64,000 bases of DNA from a virus. Below, one piece after another: positions 31,298 to 39,385 of the stretch (positions are counted from its first letter, which is position 1; each line of letters starts with the position of its first letter). A program made the translations under genes and the position numbers. The stretch is taken from the IMG/VR virus record IMGVR_UViG_3300005537_000002, positions 62,001 to 126,000 of that record. One strand, 5' to 3'. A model generated the notes under the pieces. It saw nothing but the letters and a program-made list of their open reading frames with translations, had not been told where the DNA came from and did no database searches.

Positions 31298-31678
31298 ATG
31301 CTAACGCCACAACATACAGAACTGTTATGTTTTGCATCACTCACACGAATGCAAGTCTACGCAGTTAAACTGACTGGCGTAGACTTCGTCACACTACTAG
31401 TCAGTACTGATAACTGGCGACTAATTAGAGAGCCCGAGTTCGCAGCGAATGTAAGGATGCACTTTCTGCGACAACGTCGTATTACGGACTTAGTCATAAG
31501 TGAAGAGGTGCTCTACTACCTTAAGCACGCTTGGACTCGAGAACTGAGAGAAGCTCTTGCGGTTGTATTGCAAGACACTAACGCTTTAGGTTTGGGGGAC
31601 TTAACTGAGCCTCAAAACTTGCAGGCACTTAACGAACTGCTGTTCGATGCGACAGAAGGACCGATGTTTCAGTTCTAA
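31298..31678 (+). CDS. Hypothetical protein, second member of the tandem pair
   Basis: Paralogue of the 30912 gene (see the shared VLQDTNAL and TELLCF motifs). AGGAGG precedes the ATG by 5 bases. The pair arose by tandem duplication followed by strong divergence, since only about a third of residues match by eye. Function is unknown. Confidence 0.7.
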   Translation: MLTPQHTELLCFASLTRMQVYAVKLTGVDFVTLLVSTDNWRLIREPEFAANVRMHFLRQRRITDLVISEEVLYYLKHAWTRELREALAVVLQDTNALGLGDLTEPQNLQALNELLFDATEGPMFQF

Positions 31679-31688
31679 AGGAGGAACT

Positions 31689-32093
31689 ATGCACACACAC
31701 CTGTGCTTTAGGGAGTTGGATGCTAGTTGCGACTACAATGGACAGTTGGAGTGGCTGGATGACTTTTGCATCCTTGGGTTCTCCTTACAAGAACATGACA
31801 ATCCCGAACTGTTGTTGATGCTGTCCAGTCGGATATGGGTGTTAGTTAAGGATGAAGTGTTGTGGAGGGCTCTAGATGAAGATGACCGACATCCAGATAG
31901 GGGGAAACTAACTGTACACGCTAGCACTAACGCACTACGTATCATTGGCGGTAGCGGTACTTGGTACCACGAATACCGGCTACTGCTAGCCCACAAGTTG
32001 TGGACTCAGGAAGTAGATAAGAGTCCGAGTAACGTAGCTGCGTTTTGGGAGTCGATGCGCAAGACTTTGTTTGTAGATGACCCGAGAGGATAG
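31689..32093 (+). CDS. Hypothetical protein, 134 aa
   Basis: The ATG at 31689 is preceded by AAAGGAGG, which fixes the start inside a longer frame. The protein is acidic, with Trp-rich helices (KLWTQEVDKSPSNVAAFWESM). It is not recognised. Confidence 0.6.
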   Translation: MHTHLCFRELDASCDYNGQLEWLDDFCILGFSLQEHDNPELLLMLSSRIWVLVKDEVLWRALDEDDRHPDRGKLTVHASTNALRIIGGSGTWYHEYRLLLAHKLWTQEVDKSPSNVAAFWESMRKTLFVDDPRG

Positions 32094-32097
32094 TGCT

Positions 32098-32322
32098 ATG
32101 TCGATGGAAGATTACGCGGCGTATAAAGGACGTTTGCAGTTTTTATATAACGTGCTACTAGCTCAGACCGTAGACCCCAGGAATCTGTTCTACGGTTGCC
32201 TTATCGGTGTACTCGTAGAACAAAATCGAACTGTTGGTTGGATACTATACAACCCAACTAACGACAAAGAGGTGATGAGAGCTCAGTTACCTCACCCAGG
32301 AAGGGGACAGCATGAACGATAG
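32098..32322 (+). CDS. Hypothetical protein, 74 aa
   Basis: ATG 32098 follows GAGAGGA. The protein has one moderately hydrophobic segment (NLFYGCLIGVLVEQ) and no recognisable motif. It overlaps a small downstream frame at 32312. Confidence 0.5.
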   Translation: MSMEDYAAYKGRLQFLYNVLLAQTVDPRNLFYGCLIGVLVEQNRTVGWILYNPTNDKEVMRAQLPHPGRGQHER

Positions 32323-32389
32323 GGTCACCGCAAGTATAATAGCGGAGCTAAACGCTCCAAAGCAGCTCTCTCTTGATTTAGTTATGTAA
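32312..32389 (+). CDS. Possible 25-residue peptide
   Basis: ATG 32312 follows AGGAAGGGG at a usable distance and opens 25 codons that end in TAA at 32389. The 3' part overlaps the -35 element of the promoter at 32373. Translation is plausible but unproven. Confidence 0.35.
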   Translation: MNDRVTASIIAELNAPKQLSLDLVM

Positions 32390-32401
32390 ACACATTATAA
32401 T
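32373..32401 (+). promoter_or_regulatory. Promoter TTGATT-17-TATAAT
   Basis: TTGATT 32373-32378 and TATAAT 32396-32401, with the CTCTTG and TATAATATAAATA flanks of the family. Confidence 0.8.
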
Positions 32402-32463
32402 ATAAATATAGGAGGTGAACAGTTCACACCTACAGCAGTTCCATTACGGAAAGGATTTGAGAT

Positions 32464-32739
32464 ATGACTCGAGAGGAAGCTGCAAGAGCGGCTAAACACT
32501 ACGCAATCGATGTGTTCGAAAAGGTGTTGGAGGAGACAACACTTCCTGAGTGGGAAGTACTGGCTGCCAAATACGGAGTACCTGCCGGTGAGGGTGCTCG
32601 ATTTGCCTCTGGCGTGCGTCAGTTGCAGACGCAGATTGCCAATCAACTCGAACAGGCAAAAAAGATGACCGGAATCAAACGCGGTCAGAAAGCTCCGGCT
32701 GCTCAGGCTGAGCCCGAGGCAGTGACTGCTGACAGTTAA
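32464..32739 (+). CDS. Small helical protein with acidic/alanine-rich tail
   Basis: ATG 32464 follows AAAGGAT. The 91-residue protein is helical throughout (EEAARAAKHYAIDVFEKV, RQLQTQIANQLEQAKKM) and ends in a low-complexity PAAQAEPEAV tail. It is a single-gene unit bounded by its own promoter and a perfect palindromic terminator. Confidence 0.6.
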   Translation: MTREEAARAAKHYAIDVFEKVLEETTLPEWEVLAAKYGVPAGEGARFASGVRQLQTQIANQLEQAKKMTGIKRGQKAPAAQAEPEAVTADS

Positions 32740-32756
32740 GCTTTCCTGCCTACATG

Positions 32757-32790
32757 TATATGGCGTTGAGTTCGAACTCAACGCCATATA
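32757..32790 (+). terminator. 34-base perfect palindrome, terminator
   Basis: Bases 32757-32790 are a perfect palindrome centred at 32773/32774 (core GAGTTCGAACTC), followed by GTTTT. It ends the one-gene unit at 32464. Confidence 0.75.
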
Positions 32791-32814
32791 GTTTTGGTGG
32801 TTGTCGCAATAATT

Positions 32815-32850
32815 ACCCTCTTGATTTACATATGAGGGTTCACTTATAAT
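32815..32850 (+). promoter_or_regulatory. Promoter TTGATT-18-TATAAT, -35 inside an inverted repeat
   Basis: TTGATT 32821-32826 and TATAAT 32845-32850. ACCCTC (32815-32820) and GAGGGT (32834-32839) are complementary and enclose the -35 box. Confidence 0.75.
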
Positions 32851-32887
32851 ATAAACAGTGTATAAAATACTAAGGAGGTTCCCCAAG

Positions 32888-33151
32888 ATGGACCTTGACA
32901 TAGTGGTACAGATAACCCGTCCAAGTGGGTTTACACCCGCAGACGTACTTATAGAGTTGTTGTTGGAAGCCCTCAACAAGCAACACGTCTTTTCAGACGT
33001 AGGCCCTATGATCCACTCAGAGTCGAGTGCGCAGATTATAGTATCCCTAGGTGGGGAGGACTTTCGGGTCGAGGTCTCTCGAGTGGAACGAGACACACCT
33101 GTGCTAAACTCTGACAGGGAACCTCTAGAGCTGTTGGTAGATGAGGTGTAA
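32888..33151 (+). CDS. Hypothetical protein, 87 aa
   Basis: The ATG at 32888 follows AAGGAGG. The small acidic protein alternates strands and helices (MDLDIVVQITRPSG, VLIELLLEALNKQ). No family is recognised. It is followed closely by a membrane protein gene. Confidence 0.6.
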   Translation: MDLDIVVQITRPSGFTPADVLIELLLEALNKQHVFSDVGPMIHSESSAQIIVSLGGEDFRVEVSRVERDTPVLNSDREPLELLVDEV

Positions 33152-33155
33152 CTGT

Positions 33156-33368
33156 ATGCACCCTCACATACCAACATACATAGCAGTTGTAGCTTTTAAT
33201 GTCGCTCTGCAACTGTTCGTACTACGTCTAGCACTATGGAGTCACACTGACTCGGACCCGGTAAAGGGTTCGCAGTTGGCTGAACTCGTATTAACTGTTC
33301 AAGCGACGATGTTACCGGTGTGGGCGATCTATCTACTCTCACTGTACACGCACCATATCCCACTTTGA
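33156..33368 (+). CDS. Membrane protein with two helices, 70 aa
   Basis: ATG 33156 is preceded by GAGGTG. Two hydrophobic helices (about residues 6-27 and 42-62) are separated by a polar loop with HTDSDPVKG. Not recognised. Confidence 0.55.
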   Translation: MHPHIPTYIAVVAFNVALQLFVLRLALWSHTDSDPVKGSQLAELVLTVQATMLPVWAIYLLSLYTHHIPL

Positions 33369-33424
33369 TTGAGAGATGGTGCATGTTAAGTAATATGTAG
33401 TGCGAAAGGAGTATATCGATTTGG

Positions 33425-33446
33425 ACGGCTAGCGAGTGCTAGCCGT
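33425..33446 (+). terminator. Hairpin between the 33156 and 33502 genes
   Basis: ACGGCTAGC (33425-33433) pairs with GCTAGCCGT (33438-33446), followed by ATTTCT. Just before it, AAAGGAG is followed by TTGGACGGCTAG, a three-codon frame that may be only a relic. Confidence 0.5.
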
Positions 33447-33501
33447 ATTTCTCGAGTAACTGCTAACATTTGCGATGAGCCGCAGGGAAGGAACCGAAAC
33501 A

Positions 33502-33765
33502 GTGTCGTCATTCAACTACAGCCGAGATCCGAAAGCACGCCGGATCAGGGATTGGATGTGGGAGGAGCTGTTTCAGAATTGGAGAGACTATATGGACGGA
33601 GTCGAGCTAGACCTAACAAAGCTAGCTGAAGAGGCTTTTAAGGCGTTACAGCATGAGTTACAGGTCCCTCACGACGATCCTGAGGGGTTGCCAGACTTGT
33701 ACTTAGAGGTATCTATGGATACCGTCGAGAAATTTTTTCGGGATCCGGACTGTCCAATGCAGTAG
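33502..33765 (+). CDS. Hypothetical acidic protein, 87 aa
   Basis: I prefer the GTG at 33502, which follows GGAAGGAA; the ATG at 33475 has no ribosome site. The protein is helical with many Trp and Asp (RIRDWMWEELFQNWRDYMDG), and has a short acidic C-terminus. No family is recognised. Confidence 0.5.
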   Translation: MSSFNYSRDPKARRIRDWMWEELFQNWRDYMDGVELDLTKLAEEAFKALQHELQVPHDDPEGLPDLYLEVSMDTVEKFFRDPDCPMQ

Positions 33766-33789
33766 TAGTTAAAAGGAGTTGACCCCCTT

Positions 33790-34569
33790 ATGCACGTAGA
33801 CACTGAGATGCAACAGTTATTAACTCCACTCCAATGGCTGGAGTGGAAGTATAGGACTGCTGTCACTATCCAAAGCGAGTACTTTCCTTGGGACTACCGT
33901 ATCACTAAGGCGGTAGGTTCAGTGACAGTCTTCCAAAGGAGGACTCATGCCTCACTAACTCGTCTGTTCCCCCACGAGATTGATGAGTCAGGTGCAGCAG
34001 AACGCGCCCTACGAACAGTCCGAAGCTTACTCGCCGACGAAATCGAGTTCTTGCAGAAAGGCTGTCGGGTCGAGCAGGACCTAAGATCAGGCAAGACCGT
34101 TAAACGTCTTATACATCAGTTGGATTGTATCGAGAGTATAGAAGAAGCAGAGGGAATAGATAGTACGTTCGTACAAGACGTACTAGAGGAGTTGACGATT
34201 GCCGACTTTAGCACGCAGTGTACGACGTACGTGAGTTCGCTCACGCCGGATGTGGAGTATGACTTTACTATGTCCCTAGAGACTCACACGCCGATGCTGG
34301 TCTTTCTGTCGACAAGTACGGAAGAACGTATTCCCCTGGGGATGTTGAAAGTGCGTAGACACGATAGGCTACCGGAAGACCGTCTAGCACAGCTGGGCGC
34401 GTACTTGGAGCTGTTCCGTCGGGACGAGCTCGCCTTTGTTAGGCGAGCTCGTTTAATTGGACAGCCTAACCTACCTGAAGAGGTACAGTTAAGGTGTAAA
34501 AGAACGTGGGAAGAGGTGCTTGCACCGTTCTTTTACGAAGAGGGAGAAGAGCAAGCACAAGTAGTATAG
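33790..34569 (+). CDS. Hypothetical protein, 259 aa, related to the next gene
   Basis: AAAGGAG lies about 11 bases before the ATG. The C-terminal half shares a pattern with the protein at 34587: PDVEYDFTMSL versus PDIEYAIGGDV, then a strand-rich part, then LGMLKVRRHDRLPEDRL versus IGFLCIQPEDCYLPPIDM. The N-terminal half is helical. The family is unknown. Two perfect inverted repeats lie in its 3' end (34424-34452 and 34496-34536). Confidence 0.65.
   Translation: MHVDTEMQQLLTPLQWLEWKYRTAVTIQSEYFPWDYRITKAVGSVTVFQRRTHASLTRLFPHEIDESGAAERALRTVRSLLADEIEFLQKGCRVEQDLRSGKTVKRLIHQLDCIESIEEAEGIDSTFVQDVLEELTIADFSTQCTTYVSSLTPDVEYDFTMSLETHTPMLVFLSTSTEERIPLGMLKVRRHDRLPEDRLAQLGAYLELFRRDELAFVRRARLIGQPNLPEEVQLRCKRTWEEVLAPFFYEEGEEQAQVV
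34424..34452. repeat. 12-bp perfect inverted repeat inside the 33790 gene
   Basis: ACGAGCTCGCCT pairs with AGGCGAGCTCGT around a 5-base loop. A second pair, GTAAAAGAACG (34496-34506) with CGTTCTTTTAC (34526-34536), lies 45 bases downstream. Confidence 0.8.
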
Positions 34570-34586
34570 TTTTGGAGGTTGTCACT

Positions 34587-35588
34587 TTGGACGACAATGT
34601 ATTCATGAGCGGTACCTTCAGTGTCGGTGGTTGGGTCGTGACGACTCTTTCGAACGGCACGGTAGCGTATGTAAGTTCCGGGGTATCAACGGTGTATGTT
34701 ACACATAATGCAGTAGCTAGTACCTATACCCTCGAGTATAGAGACCCAACTAGGTTTCAGTCGAACCGACCACCGGACTTGCCGACATGCAAGTGTGCTA
34801 GATCAGATGGTTGGGAGAATGACCTTACGTTAGACCGACCATCGGTATTGAATGAACATCAGTGGCAGCTATTCAAGGCAACTGGGTCCTTACGTGTGAA
34901 TAGCAAGTTTACGGATGAACTACAACTACAAGTCCTAAAAGGGGAGCCTTGGATCCGACTCATCTCACGAGACGTAGCTGACCGTTACGAGGGTCACTAC
35001 CGAACCCTGTACGTCTGGAAGGACGAGTGGGTGTCCCGACTGTATAGCGAATATGAGCTAGCGTCAGTGATATTCGAGGCACTCGAGGACGAAGTTACGT
35101 TGATGACTGGAGACATTCGTACTACCGGTTGGAGTACTTCGGAGATTGACGGATATATGCCTTTGATGAGGTCGTTGCTGTTAGCACAGGAGACGCTGCC
35201 AGCTTCGGTGTCTCAAAAGCTGTTCGATGACTTACAGCGAGAGGATAGACATACGTTTGAGATAGTGATACCCAGTACGATCTGGCCTGACATTGAGTAT
35301 GCTATCGGTGGAGATGTGCTGCAGCATGCGTTTTCGGTCCGAGTACGCGAGCGAGGTATCATTGGGTTCCTCTGCATACAGCCGGAGGACTGTTACTTAC
35401 CACCTATCGATATGGTTGTGCTTCACTATGTGAGCCTAGCGACCGACGAACTGCGGCACGTATCTACGGGGGTATTCAGTACACATCATAGATATCCACT
35501 TGCAGAACACTACTGGAATAGTCTACTAAACGGCAACCTCAACGCTCCATTTCTGCTCATAGATCGGAAGGACTATTATGAGGAGTAA
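34587..35588 (+). CDS. Hypothetical protein, 333 aa
   Basis: The TTG at 34587 follows TGGAGG and fixes the start. The first 65 residues are beta-rich and Gly/Ser/Thr/Val-rich (SVGGWVVTTLSNGTVAYVSSG), followed by a CKCA pair and a mixed helical part. The C-terminal 120 residues resemble the C-terminus of the preceding protein. It overlaps the next gene by 11 bases. I cannot name a function. Confidence 0.65.
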   Translation: MDDNVFMSGTFSVGGWVVTTLSNGTVAYVSSGVSTVYVTHNAVASTYTLEYRDPTRFQSNRPPDLPTCKCARSDGWENDLTLDRPSVLNEHQWQLFKATGSLRVNSKFTDELQLQVLKGEPWIRLISRDVADRYEGHYRTLYVWKDEWVSRLYSEYELASVIFEALEDEVTLMTGDIRTTGWSTSEIDGYMPLMRSLLLAQETLPASVSQKLFDDLQREDRHTFEIVIPSTIWPDIEYAIGGDVLQHAFSVRVRERGIIGFLCIQPEDCYLPPIDMVVLHYVSLATDELRHVSTGVFSTHHRYPLAEHYWNSLLNGNLNAPFLLIDRKDYYEE

Positions 35589-36036
35589 GCGAGCGACTTG
35601 CAGAGACTGTAGGAAACCACTAGACTCCGAGAACACCACCTACTGTAGAGAATGCGCTGCGAAACGAGCCGTAGAGCGACGTAGGAAAGGCCCCTTTGCT
35701 GAGCGGTGGCATGAAATACTCTACGTTATGGAGGATGTGTTACGTAGGGAGCAGTATAGTACGGGTTTAGTCTCTGGAGTTCGCTTCGTAAGATTGAGTC
35801 AGGTTAAGCGTATCGCACTTCTAAGTAGCGTAGCCCTACACTTATGGCCTAGGTCAAAATATGAAAGTCTGCTAGCAGAACTAGTAGATGCTCCAGTAGA
35901 CGGACTGTTGGGAGTCTATAACCATCGAGGACTCTCACGGGAGAGTATAGCTACTTACAGTGTAGGGTTCGAGCGGGACTTGAAGCGTGTCACTCGAGAC
36001 CGGTTAGGTTTCATCATAGTCGATGATACCGACTAG
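35578..36036 (+). CDS. Zinc-ribbon protein, 152 aa
   Basis: The protein begins with CRDC...CREC, a four-cysteine zinc ribbon, followed by a basic linker (KRAVERRRKG). The remaining 110 residues are alpha/beta and not recognised. Such small ribbons often bind nucleic acid or the host RNA polymerase; that is only a possibility here. It ends the operon before the promoter at 36073. Confidence 0.6.
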   Translation: MRSKRATCRDCRKPLDSENTTYCRECAAKRAVERRRKGPFAERWHEILYVMEDVLRREQYSTGLVSGVRFVRLSQVKRIALLSSVALHLWPRSKYESLLAELVDAPVDGLLGVYNHRGLSRESIATYSVGFERDLKRVTRDRLGFIIVDDTD

Positions 36037-36072
36037 GCGGGCGAGTGCGCTTGTTTTTGAGATAGTTACCTC

Positions 36073-36102
36073 TTGTTTTCAACCGGTGGAATTTATTATA
36101 AT
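36073..36102 (+). promoter_or_regulatory. Promoter TTGTTT-18-TATAAT driving the TIR-like pair
   Basis: TTGTTT 36073-36078 and TATAAT 36097-36102. The surrounding 45 bases are identical to the promoter at 30839. Confidence 0.9.
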
Positions 36103-36144
36103 ATAAATAATAAATAAAATACTACACCACTAAAGGGAGGGAAA

Positions 36145-36678
36145 GTGCTTACTATTACTCAGTTGGGTGTGGAGACTGACAAACTCTACCTTAGGGAGTT
36201 CGAGACTCACGCTGTCCACTTGAGGAGGAAGTTTGCCGGAAGGGTACTACTTCGTACCGTAAACCTACTAGATCCGGTCGACGTAATAGATGCGTGGTCG
36301 AACGTGCAGAGTGCTGATATCGTCATAGCACACGTGAGTGCGGACTTTCTGTACGTGTTGGACTCATTGACCGATTATCAGTCCGGGCGTAACTTAGTCC
36401 GGGATGAGATTGTGAACAAGCGTAGTACGGGTGCTATGGTGATACTAGTAGCGCTTTCTCACTGCTCTTGGGATGAGGAAGCAGCCTTCGAAGGTTTGTA
36501 TCCCGTACCCAATCTTGCGGGAGTGAAGAAGTTCCCCGGTGGAAGGGATTCTGCTTGGAGAGCTGTCGTGACTGAAGTTGAGCGTACTATCAAGCACTAC
36601 TTGAGGATTTGCTCTAGGTGTGGTACTGATGTACCGACTGGCTTCAAATATTGCTCCGATTGTGGGGCTGAAGTCTAA
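36145..36678 (+). CDS. TIR-like domain protein with C-terminal zinc ribbon
   Basis: Residues 1-150 follow the order of TIR-type domains. The segment SADIVIAHVSADFLYVL is the strand that usually reads I-x-L-x-S-x-x-F, and LVRDEIVNKR has Glu88 at the place of the catalytic Glu. VILVALSHCSW corresponds to the V-P-V-x-L-x-x-x-x-W strand, and GVKKFPGGRDSAWRAVVTEV to the closing DEAW segment. The last 25 residues are a zinc ribbon, CSRCG...YCSDCG. TIR domains in bacteria and phages cleave NAD or make cyclic-ADP-ribose signals. A phage copy might block host defence, sense it, or exclude other phages. GGGAGGG precedes the GTG start. Confidence 0.6.
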   Translation: MLTITQLGVETDKLYLREFETHAVHLRRKFAGRVLLRTVNLLDPVDVIDAWSNVQSADIVIAHVSADFLYVLDSLTDYQSGRNLVRDEIVNKRSTGAMVILVALSHCSWDEEAAFEGLYPVPNLAGVKKFPGGRDSAWRAVVTEVERTIKHYLRICSRCGTDVPTGFKYCSDCGAEV

Positions 36679-36694
36679 AAGAAGGGGGTTACAT

Positions 36695-37156
36695 ATGCCA
36701 AAAATTGTGTCAGTGTTCTGTGCTGAGAAGCAGAAGGCAGACCGTAAACTAGCTGATGAGTTGGGGGTTAGTCTAGAGTTGTGTGGTATTCCGTATTACG
36801 ATATGAGTACGTCACTCATAGCAGGTACCGAGTTGCGGACGGAACTGGATCGCTTCTGGAAGGAGTCGACGTTAGGAATACTGATCATGTCAAGTAGCTT
36901 ACTCTCAGAGGCTTCCAGGGAGAGTACTGTCATTGGGAGAATGGTACGGAAGTGCTTTGCAGAGGCTATGCCTAGTGAGAAGGCTAGTGGGAGCTACGCT
37001 GTGATGGCGAGTGACTGTCTCCTGGACTTCTCGGAGCTTTCTTACCTGAGACGGGAACTTACCGCCAGCGGTGACTTTTGGTTGAATGCTAATACTCAAG
37101 AACGGGATGTGTCGTGGAACCTCTTTATGAGAAAGTTGCTATCCGATCTGAGGTAA
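36695..37156 (+). CDS. Second TIR-like domain protein
   Basis: The ATG at 36695 follows AGGGGG and fixes the start. The 153 residues again show a TIR-like layout: VSVFCAEKQKADRKLADEL (first strand and helix), GIPYYDMS, GTELRTELDRFWKESTLGILIMSSSLLSEASRE (with Glu76 a candidate catalytic residue), then a closing helix. The match is weaker than in the upstream neighbour, so this may be a partner or an inactive paralogue. The two genes are 16 bases apart and share one promoter. Confidence 0.5.
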   Translation: MPKIVSVFCAEKQKADRKLADELGVSLELCGIPYYDMSTSLIAGTELRTELDRFWKESTLGILIMSSSLLSEASRESTVIGRMVRKCFAEAMPSEKASGSYAVMASDCLLDFSELSYLRRELTASGDFWLNANTQERDVSWNLFMRKLLSDLR

Positions 37157-37159
37157 TAT

Positions 37160-37501
37160 ATGTGTAACAATGGGGTAACTAATACTCACCCAACAGCAGG
37201 ACTAACGACAACCGGTTGGTTGTTTCAGTTCGGCCCTATCGATGTAGACTTGACAGAAAGGCCGTTTCTACATGAGGTTATGTGGCTATACGCGGTCAAG
37301 TCAAGAGACCGTAGACTGCCGGAAGACGTAAGACTGGCATGTTGCGAAGTTGTAGCTGTCTGTCAGTCAAAAACTATGCAGAATCACGGCCATCACAGAC
37401 GACGTGCTTTTACAGACAGAATGGTACGACCTGAGCTAACGCAAGCACAGTTAGCAGTGTTTACTGAGGCGAACGAGTGGATGCAACTAGTACGAAACTA
37501 A
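37160..37501 (+). CDS. Hypothetical protein, 113 aa
   Basis: ATG 37160 follows GAGGTAAT and starts 3 bases after the second TIR-like gene, so it is in the same operon. The middle has helical segments with cysteines (LACCEVVAVCQSK) and a His/Arg cluster (NHGHHRRRAF). Not recognised. Confidence 0.55.
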   Translation: MCNNGVTNTHPTAGLTTTGWLFQFGPIDVDLTERPFLHEVMWLYAVKSRDRRLPEDVRLACCEVVAVCQSKTMQNHGHHRRRAFTDRMVRPELTQAQLAVFTEANEWMQLVRN

Positions 37502-37511
37502 GGAGAAATAT

Positions 37512-38270
37512 ATGTCGGATAACCCTACTAGCGCGACATTTAGACGACTTAAAGCGTTAATGGCTTTAAGAGACCACCCGGGTACGCCAGAAGAAGCTGC
37601 ATCCGCCGCAGCTAAAGTACAGGAGTTACTAGCTAAGTACAATCTAGAGGTAGCACAGGTGGAGCAGTTCGGTTCTACGGATGACTACACAGAAACACCC
37701 GTAGACCTGGGTGTTCCTTTCGGTGTACCTACCGCTTGGCGTAGACAGCTACTAGCCGAGATAGCCGGCTGTAACTTCTGCCAGACTGTCGGTATTAAGT
37801 ACGCTGCTAGTGCTATGCATCAACCTGCGACTAAGCAACCCCCACAGATCTCTATGCTAGTAGGTCAACCTCATAACATAGAGGTCGTTAAGTACCTCTT
37901 TACGTACTTAACTGGAGCTATCTCCTCTTTGGGGGAAGCGAGTTGGTTAGGCAATAGATATCGTGTCCGCATGCCGAAAATGCAGTACATGGACAGCTTC
38001 TACAAAGGAGCTGTATTAACTGTTGCGCGTCGGTTGAGGAGTCAGCAGTCAGTTACTAGCTCTGCTGACAGAAACATGCAAGCGTTGATGGTCGTGAAGG
38101 ACCAAGCTCTTGCGACCGCAGTCAAAAAGTTTCACCCGAAATTGGTTGCTGGACCAATAACTAATGCAACCAGTGCGGACGCTTTCAATGCCGGTGTACA
38201 GGCCGGCAACCGTATACAGATTAACAAAGGCCTAAGCGGAGCTACTCCGAAACCAAAGCAACTGAATTAA
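37512..38270 (+). CDS. DUF2786-type protein
   Basis: Residues 8-60 match the DUF2786 pattern (FRRLKALMALRDHPGTPEEAASAAAKVQELLAKYNL). Residues 60-240 resemble the domain usually attached to it, with VGQPHNIEVVKYLFTYL, FYKGAVLTVARRL, ALMVVKDQA and SADAFNAGVQAGNRIQ. The family is common in phages and mobile elements. Its function is unknown to me, though the C-terminal layout suggests a peptidase-like or nucleic-acid-binding fold. AAGGAG precedes the ATG. Confidence 0.75.
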   Translation: MSDNPTSATFRRLKALMALRDHPGTPEEAASAAAKVQELLAKYNLEVAQVEQFGSTDDYTETPVDLGVPFGVPTAWRRQLLAEIAGCNFCQTVGIKYAASAMHQPATKQPPQISMLVGQPHNIEVVKYLFTYLTGAISSLGEASWLGNRYRVRMPKMQYMDSFYKGAVLTVARRLRSQQSVTSSADRNMQALMVVKDQALATAVKKFHPKLVAGPITNATSADAFNAGVQAGNRIQINKGLSGATPKPKQLN

Positions 38271-38284
38271 GGAGTGGGTAAAGT

Positions 38285-38485
38285 ATGAAGTGGCAGTACT
38301 GGGTCGGCCAACTCGTAATAGGTGTAGCATCTGCGTCTGCAGGAGGTTTGCTAGGTTGGACGTTCTGGTACATCGGTATAGATTGGGTGATGTTACTAGT
38401 AGTAGCCGTTTGTACCATACTGGTATCTGCCAGTAACATCGTTTGGATAGAACTTTGCAAGCGAAAGGGGTGGTATAGTGTTTAA
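38285..38485 (+). CDS. Membrane protein with two helices, 66 aa
   Basis: AAGGAG lies 11 bases upstream. Two long hydrophobic helices cover most of the protein, ending with a short basic tail (CKRKGWYSV). It overlaps the next gene by 8 bases. Confidence 0.6.
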   Translation: MKWQYWVGQLVIGVASASAGGLLGWTFWYIGIDWVMLLVVAVCTILVSASNIVWIELCKRKGWYSV

Positions 38486-38705
38486 GGGTAGGCATTTGCC
38501 TAAGAACTGGCGTTTTTGGTTAGGAGTTGTAGTTCTTACAACGCTAGTAGTATGGCTTACGTATACTAGTAGAGACCTCCTAACGGTGGGTTTGTACCCA
38601 GCGACGTGGCACACTTTTTTACGCTGTGCTTGTCGGTGTACTTGTATGATGTGTGGTCTTCGTGTGCTGGACTATCGTTTGTGGATTGATGAGGTGGTAT
38701 CGTGA
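38478..38705 (+). CDS. Small membrane protein with Cys cluster, 75 aa
   Basis: The GTG start at 38478 is preceded by AAAGGGG. One membrane helix (about residues 11-27) is followed by a second half containing CACRCTCMMC, a dense cysteine cluster that could bind metal. Not recognised. It overlaps the next GTG by 4 bases. Confidence 0.5.
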   Translation: MFKGRHLPKNWRFWLGVVVLTTLVVWLTYTSRDLLTVGLYPATWHTFLRCACRCTCMMCGLRVLDYRLWIDEVVS

Positions 38706-39115
38706 CTAAAGACCCTATCGGTAGTAGGCTGGTTGGAGATGGTGCGTCCTCGGTCAGGACGTATACGCCGCCAGACGAGAGTAGGAAGACCGAACGTGAG
38801 TTATTGGAAGACGTTATTGAGTCGACCGGTGCAAAGTCAGCGGTTGCTGACAATCATTCAGGACATGGTTTGGTATGGGATACAGGCTATACGATGTCAC
38901 CCGCTCCTAAGTCTGGGGTAGGAACGTTAGCGTTTCGGCTGTACTACCACGGTCTAGGAGAAACTGAACGTCTCGCTTGGTTCTATCAAGTGCAAGCGGA
39001 GCTAGAGCGAGTAGGCTACTGTGCTAAACTAGTCGCAAATACGCGGGCGAATGCCGAGCTCGGTAGTCAAGAGTTGTTGGTGTGGATACCAACAAGAAAG
39101 AAGGAGAACGTATGA
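38702..39115 (+). CDS. Hypothetical protein, 137 aa
   Basis: GTG 38702 follows GAGGTGG. The protein is soluble and charged, with a helical part (SRKTERELLEDVIES) and a C-terminal alpha/beta segment. It overlaps the following membrane gene by 4 bases. Confidence 0.55.
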   Translation: MTKDPIGSRLVGDGASSVRTYTPPDESRKTERELLEDVIESTGAKSAVADNHSGHGLVWDTGYTMSPAPKSGVGTLAFRLYYHGLGETERLAWFYQVQAELERVGYCAKLVANTRANAELGSQELLVWIPTRKKENV

Positions 39116-39360
39116 GTCTACTAATAGTTGGTCTAGTCTGCTTAACTACAGTACTTATAACGTACATGACACTTTTGGCCACAAAGTTGGTGGCAGAAGC
39201 CTTTGTAAGCGTAAGTCAGGAACGTACTAAACAGCTGCCGTACGCAGTACAAATAGCGGATGCTCTAGCTCGAAAGGCAGAGTACGAGTACGGTGAAGAA
39301 GACGAGGAAGAGTCAGAAGACGATGACGAGGGTCCCTTTAAGGATATGGGTATGCGTTAG
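39112..39360 (+). CDS. Membrane-anchored protein with acidic tail
   Basis: The ATG at 39112 follows AAGGAG. One N-terminal helix (about residues 2-28) is followed by a charged helix and a very acidic C-terminus (GEEDEEESEDDDEG). This is a typical single-pass membrane anchor with a cytoplasmic acidic tail. Confidence 0.6.
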   Translation: MSLLIVGLVCLTTVLITYMTLLATKLVAEAFVSVSQERTKQLPYAVQIADALARKAEYEYGEEDEEESEDDDEGPFKDMGMR

Positions 39361-39385
39361 GTTTCAAGACTAGAAAGGGTTGATG

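Noticed and set aside
32395-33177. A 260-codon open frame on the minus strand
   Set aside because: It spans two genes with good ribosome sites, a promoter and a terminator on the + strand; its protein is a Ser/Thr-rich shadow with no motif.
33405-33432. Three-codon leader peptide before the 33425 hairpin
   Set aside because: AAAGGAG followed by TTG GAC GGC TAG could be an attenuator leader, but there is no run of regulatory codons and no alternative hairpin.
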